64,000 bases of DNA from Pirellulaceae bacterium (GTDB lineage: Bacteria; Planctomycetota; Planctomycetia; Pirellulales; Pirellulaceae): assembly GCA_029243025.1 (NCBI GenBank), contig JAQWSU010000033.1:1-64000 (forward strand), read 5' to 3'. A program made the translations under genes and the position numbers. How positions within the stretch are numbered: position 1 is the stretch's first letter; each line of letters opens with the position of its first letter. This document shows positions 62,018 to 64,000 of this stretch, in pieces. The notes beneath the pieces are model-generated. The model had not been told where the DNA came from, did not search any database, and worked only from the letters and a program-made list of their open reading frames with translations.

Positions 62018-64000
62018 CTAGGCTTTGGTGACAGATTCGTTTAGGTTCATCAGCAAGTGGGTAATCATCGTCCACGCACTGATTTCCACAGCATCAAGGG
62101 ATTCGTTCGGGCTCGACTCGCCGACGCTAATCAAACGCTTCGCTGCCTCCGAATCCGCGGAGAATTCCCGTTGGTATTCCGCAAGTAGACGCAGTAACGA
62201 TGCTTTCTCCGTCACGTTCGGACGGCGAGATGTTACGGCGCGAAAAGCAAACACAATTCGATCTTCGTCACTAAGCCCACCTTCGGTGACGACGCGCTCG
62301 GCAAGCTTGCGTGCTGCTTCAACAAATTGCACGTCGTTCATGAGCACCAAAGCCTGAAGTGGCGTATTGGTTCGAGCTCGACGAACTTGGCAGGTTTCGC
62401 GATCCGGAGCGTCAAAGGTGGTCATAGAAGGTGGGGGCGACGTACGTTTCCAAAACGTGTACATACTGCGACGATAGAGGTTTGAGCCTGCATCTTGTTT
62501 AAAGACCGATGTGTTACTTCCACCGAATCCGACCGGCTTCCACAAGCCAGCGGGCTGATACGGTCGCACGCTTTTTCCACCAATCGTATCTACCAACAGA
62601 CCGCTAATTGCCAGAGCCTGGTCACGAATGACTTCCGCATCGAGGCGGAAACGTGGACCTCGGGCAAGCAACCGGTTGTCTGGATCTTGACTGAGATTTT
62701 TTGCGGTAACATGCGACGACTGGCGATAGGTGCCCGACATTACAATTTGTTTCACAAAGCGTTTCACATTCCACTGGGATTCGATGAAATCAATTGCCAG
62801 CCAATCCAGCAACTCGGGATGAGACGGTTGTTCGCCCTGGACCCCAAAATCCTCGGAAGTCTTGACTAAACCGATCCCGAAAAACTGCTGCCAAAAACGA
62901 TTTACCGTGACTCGGGCCGTCAACGGATGCTCGGAACTGACTAGCCATTGGGACAATCCAAGCCGATTGGCGGGCCAACTAGCGTCGATCGGCGCCATCC
63001 ACTCAGGTAGTCGTGAGTCAACCTCATCTCGCTTGAGCGTGTATTCACCTCGTTCGAGTACATGTGCCTGCCGCGGTTCCTTCCGCTCCTCCATCACGAG
63101 GGTGGCCGGAATGGCCTTTTCCAGTTCAGACAGTTCCTGTGTCAGATTCTGCCTCTGTTGATGCGGCTCTTGAAATGGAATTCGCGTCTTTGGATTAATC
63201 TCGGATAAAAAATATTGCCGTAGTTGTTTTTGCTGATTCGCATCTCGTTCATCCGACTTGACCTCCAAAATCTTTTGAATGGCGTCAGGTAGCGATGGAT
63301 ATTTTGTGCGTTGCCGAAACTGTTCCCACACGATTTGCGATTCGAGTAATTCTTCGGACGGCGGGGAAACGGCTACGACACCCGCTTGGTCCCAGTGAAC
63401 CGTTCCCTTGAACTGGGCAAAAGACCAACCATTTAGCTCCGCTCCATCCCCAAGCCCCACCGCGCCGGCCGGCACTTCCAAGCGAACCCATTTACCGACC
63501 TCAGGCAAATCACCTGCTCGGTAATTACTCGGCCCTTTCTTGCCTGCGTTGTGTCCCTTATCTGCCCCCCAGTAAGCTCGATGATCCCAAGAGCCATCGT
63601 TGAACTGCAACTGCACCGTCTCGGGTGGATTTTCAGCATCAAGATAGACGTAGGCGAACAATCGGTCGTATCCCCCAATCTGCAGAGGCTTTGCCGCCTT
63701 TGTGAAAAATTGCTGGCTTAGTCCATCTGCAGTCCTTACAGTCGACTTTTCACCACGCAAAACAGGGTGTTCCGCGGACGATACAAACTGCCAAGGCTTC
63801 TCTCCATCTCCTCCGGCCTCAGCTCCCTCTGGCAACTTGTCGTCAAACCAAGTGACTTCCACTTCGGTGAGCGAACGGAGAGTTGCATCGATCATCGAGT
63901 CGTTGTAATTCACCGCCTGATGCAAGCCTTCCAACTGTTGATTCACTGCGTCAAGTTGTTCCTTAAGCACAGTCTTTCGGCGCGACTGCAATAAGCTCGG
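62018..64000 (-). CDS. PSD1 (DUF1549/DUF1553) protein, C-terminal part (cassette 4, cut by window end)
   Basis: The frame is open to the right edge, so only the last 660 residues are visible; the cytochrome and DUF1549 parts must lie beyond it. The visible part begins with a coiled-coil-like stretch ([19 protein letters not shown]), then a beta-sandwich-like module of about 170 residues with [62 protein letters not shown] and [23 protein letters not shown]1553 follows with [60 protein letters not shown] and a final [19 protein letters not shown]. It is closest in the window to cassette 3 but has a different central module. The DUF1501 partner follows directly. Confidence 0.93.
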   Translation of the reverse strand, partial: PSLLQSRRKTVLKEQLDAVNQQLEGLHQAVNYNDSMIDATLRSLTEVEVTWFDDKLPEGAEAGGDGEKPWQFVSSAEHPVLRGEKSTVRTADGLSQQFFTKAAKPLQIGGYDRLFAYVYLDAENPPETVQLQFNDGSWDHRAYWGADKGHNAGKKGPSNYRAGDLPEVGKWVRLEVPAGAVGLGDGAELNGWSFAQFKGTVHWDQAGVVAVSPPSEELLESQIVWEQFRQRTKYPSLPDAIQKILEVKSDERDANQQKQLRQYFLSEINPKTRIPFQEPHQQRQNLTQELSELEKAIPATLVMEERKEPRQAHVLERGEYTLKRDEVDSRLPEWMAPIDASWPANRLGLSQWLVSSEHPLTARVTVNRFWQQFFGIGLVKTSEDFGVQGEQPSHPELLDWLAIDFIESQWNVKRFVKQIVMSGTYRQSSHVTAKNLSQDPDNRLLARGPRFRLDAEVIRDQALAISGLLVDTIGGKSVRPYQPAGLWKPVGFGGSNTSVFKQDAGSNLYRRSMYTFWKRTSPPPSMTTFDAPDRETCQVRRARTNTPLQALVLMNDVQFVEAARKLAERVVTEGGLSDEDRIVFAFRAVTSRRPNVTEKASLLRLLAEYQREFSADSEAAKRLISVGESSPNESLDAVEISAWTMITHLLMNLNESVTKA

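Overview
The window reads as chromosomal DNA of a planctomycete, most like the Pirellulales. The basis is gene content: four cytochrome/DUF1549/DUF1553 (PSCyt1-PSCyt2-PSD1) proteins each paired with a DUF1501 protein, a PVC-type membrane-bound dehydrogenase with a C-terminal CxxCH, a DUF1559 prepilin-like protein, PEP-CTERM proteins, an FG-GAP/UnbV lipoprotein, a sulfatase and many Tat or Sec signal peptides. No rRNA, tRNA, CRISPR array, transposase or prophage gene was seen. The naming of the group is inference from families, not from a marker gene.

Layout. 1-4.3 kb: a perfect 14-bp tandem repeat abutting a Gfo/Idh/MocA oxidoreductase, two small membrane proteins, an AhpD-like gene interrupted by a frameshift and by a TGA at its CxxC motif, and a PHP histidinol phosphatase. 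4.3-9.5 kb: lipoprotein, permease, membrane-fusion protein, ATPase, permease, which is a MacB/Dev-like exporter operon. 10-12.5 kb: Na/phosphate cotransporter followed by a decayed phoU. 12.6-20.1 kb: ThuA-like protein, first PSD1/DUF1501 pair, two esterases. 20.2-25.4 kb: cation diffusion facilitator, Rieske oxygenase, anchored DQFG-motif protein, fasciclin protein, sulfatase. 25.5-30.7 kb: second PSD1/DUF1501 pair and a GH16 glucanase. 30.7-32.6 kb: remains of a PEP-CTERM LamG gene and a STAS protein. 32.7-39.3 kb: PVC dehydrogenase, TIM-barrel isomerase, a nonsense-interrupted LRR gene, and a secreted repeat protein. 39.4-44.9 kb: alpha/beta hydrolase and third PSD1/DUF1501 pair. 45.3-50.8 kb: PEP-CTERM protein, a 1,246-residue FG-GAP/UnbV lipoprotein and a headless PEP-CTERM fragment. 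51-55 kb: nucleotide-kinase-like protein, GT4 glycosyltransferase, methyltransferase. 55.2-57.5 kb: choloylglycine-hydrolase pseudogene and DUF1559 protein. 57.6-60.1 kb: two overlapping amidohydrolases, one apparently without its metal ligands. 60.5-64 kb: fourth DUF1501/PSD1 pair, cut by the window end.

How it fits together: the repeated pairing of a secreted multi-domain cytochrome with a Tat-exported DUF1501 protein, next to esterases, a sulfatase, a GH16 enzyme and oxidoreductases, suggests breakdown of complex, partly sulfated or acylated polysaccharides in the periplasm. The PSD1 proteins differ mainly in extra beta-sandwich-like modules placed within a conserved frame, which could set substrate choice (inference). 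A second theme is decay: six loci (AhpD-like, phoU, LamG/PEP-CTERM, LRR, truncated PEP-CTERM, choloylglycine hydrolase) carry stops, frameshifts or lost ends. Only the AhpD-like locus has a lesion, a TGA exactly at the second CxxC cysteine, that could instead be selenocysteine.
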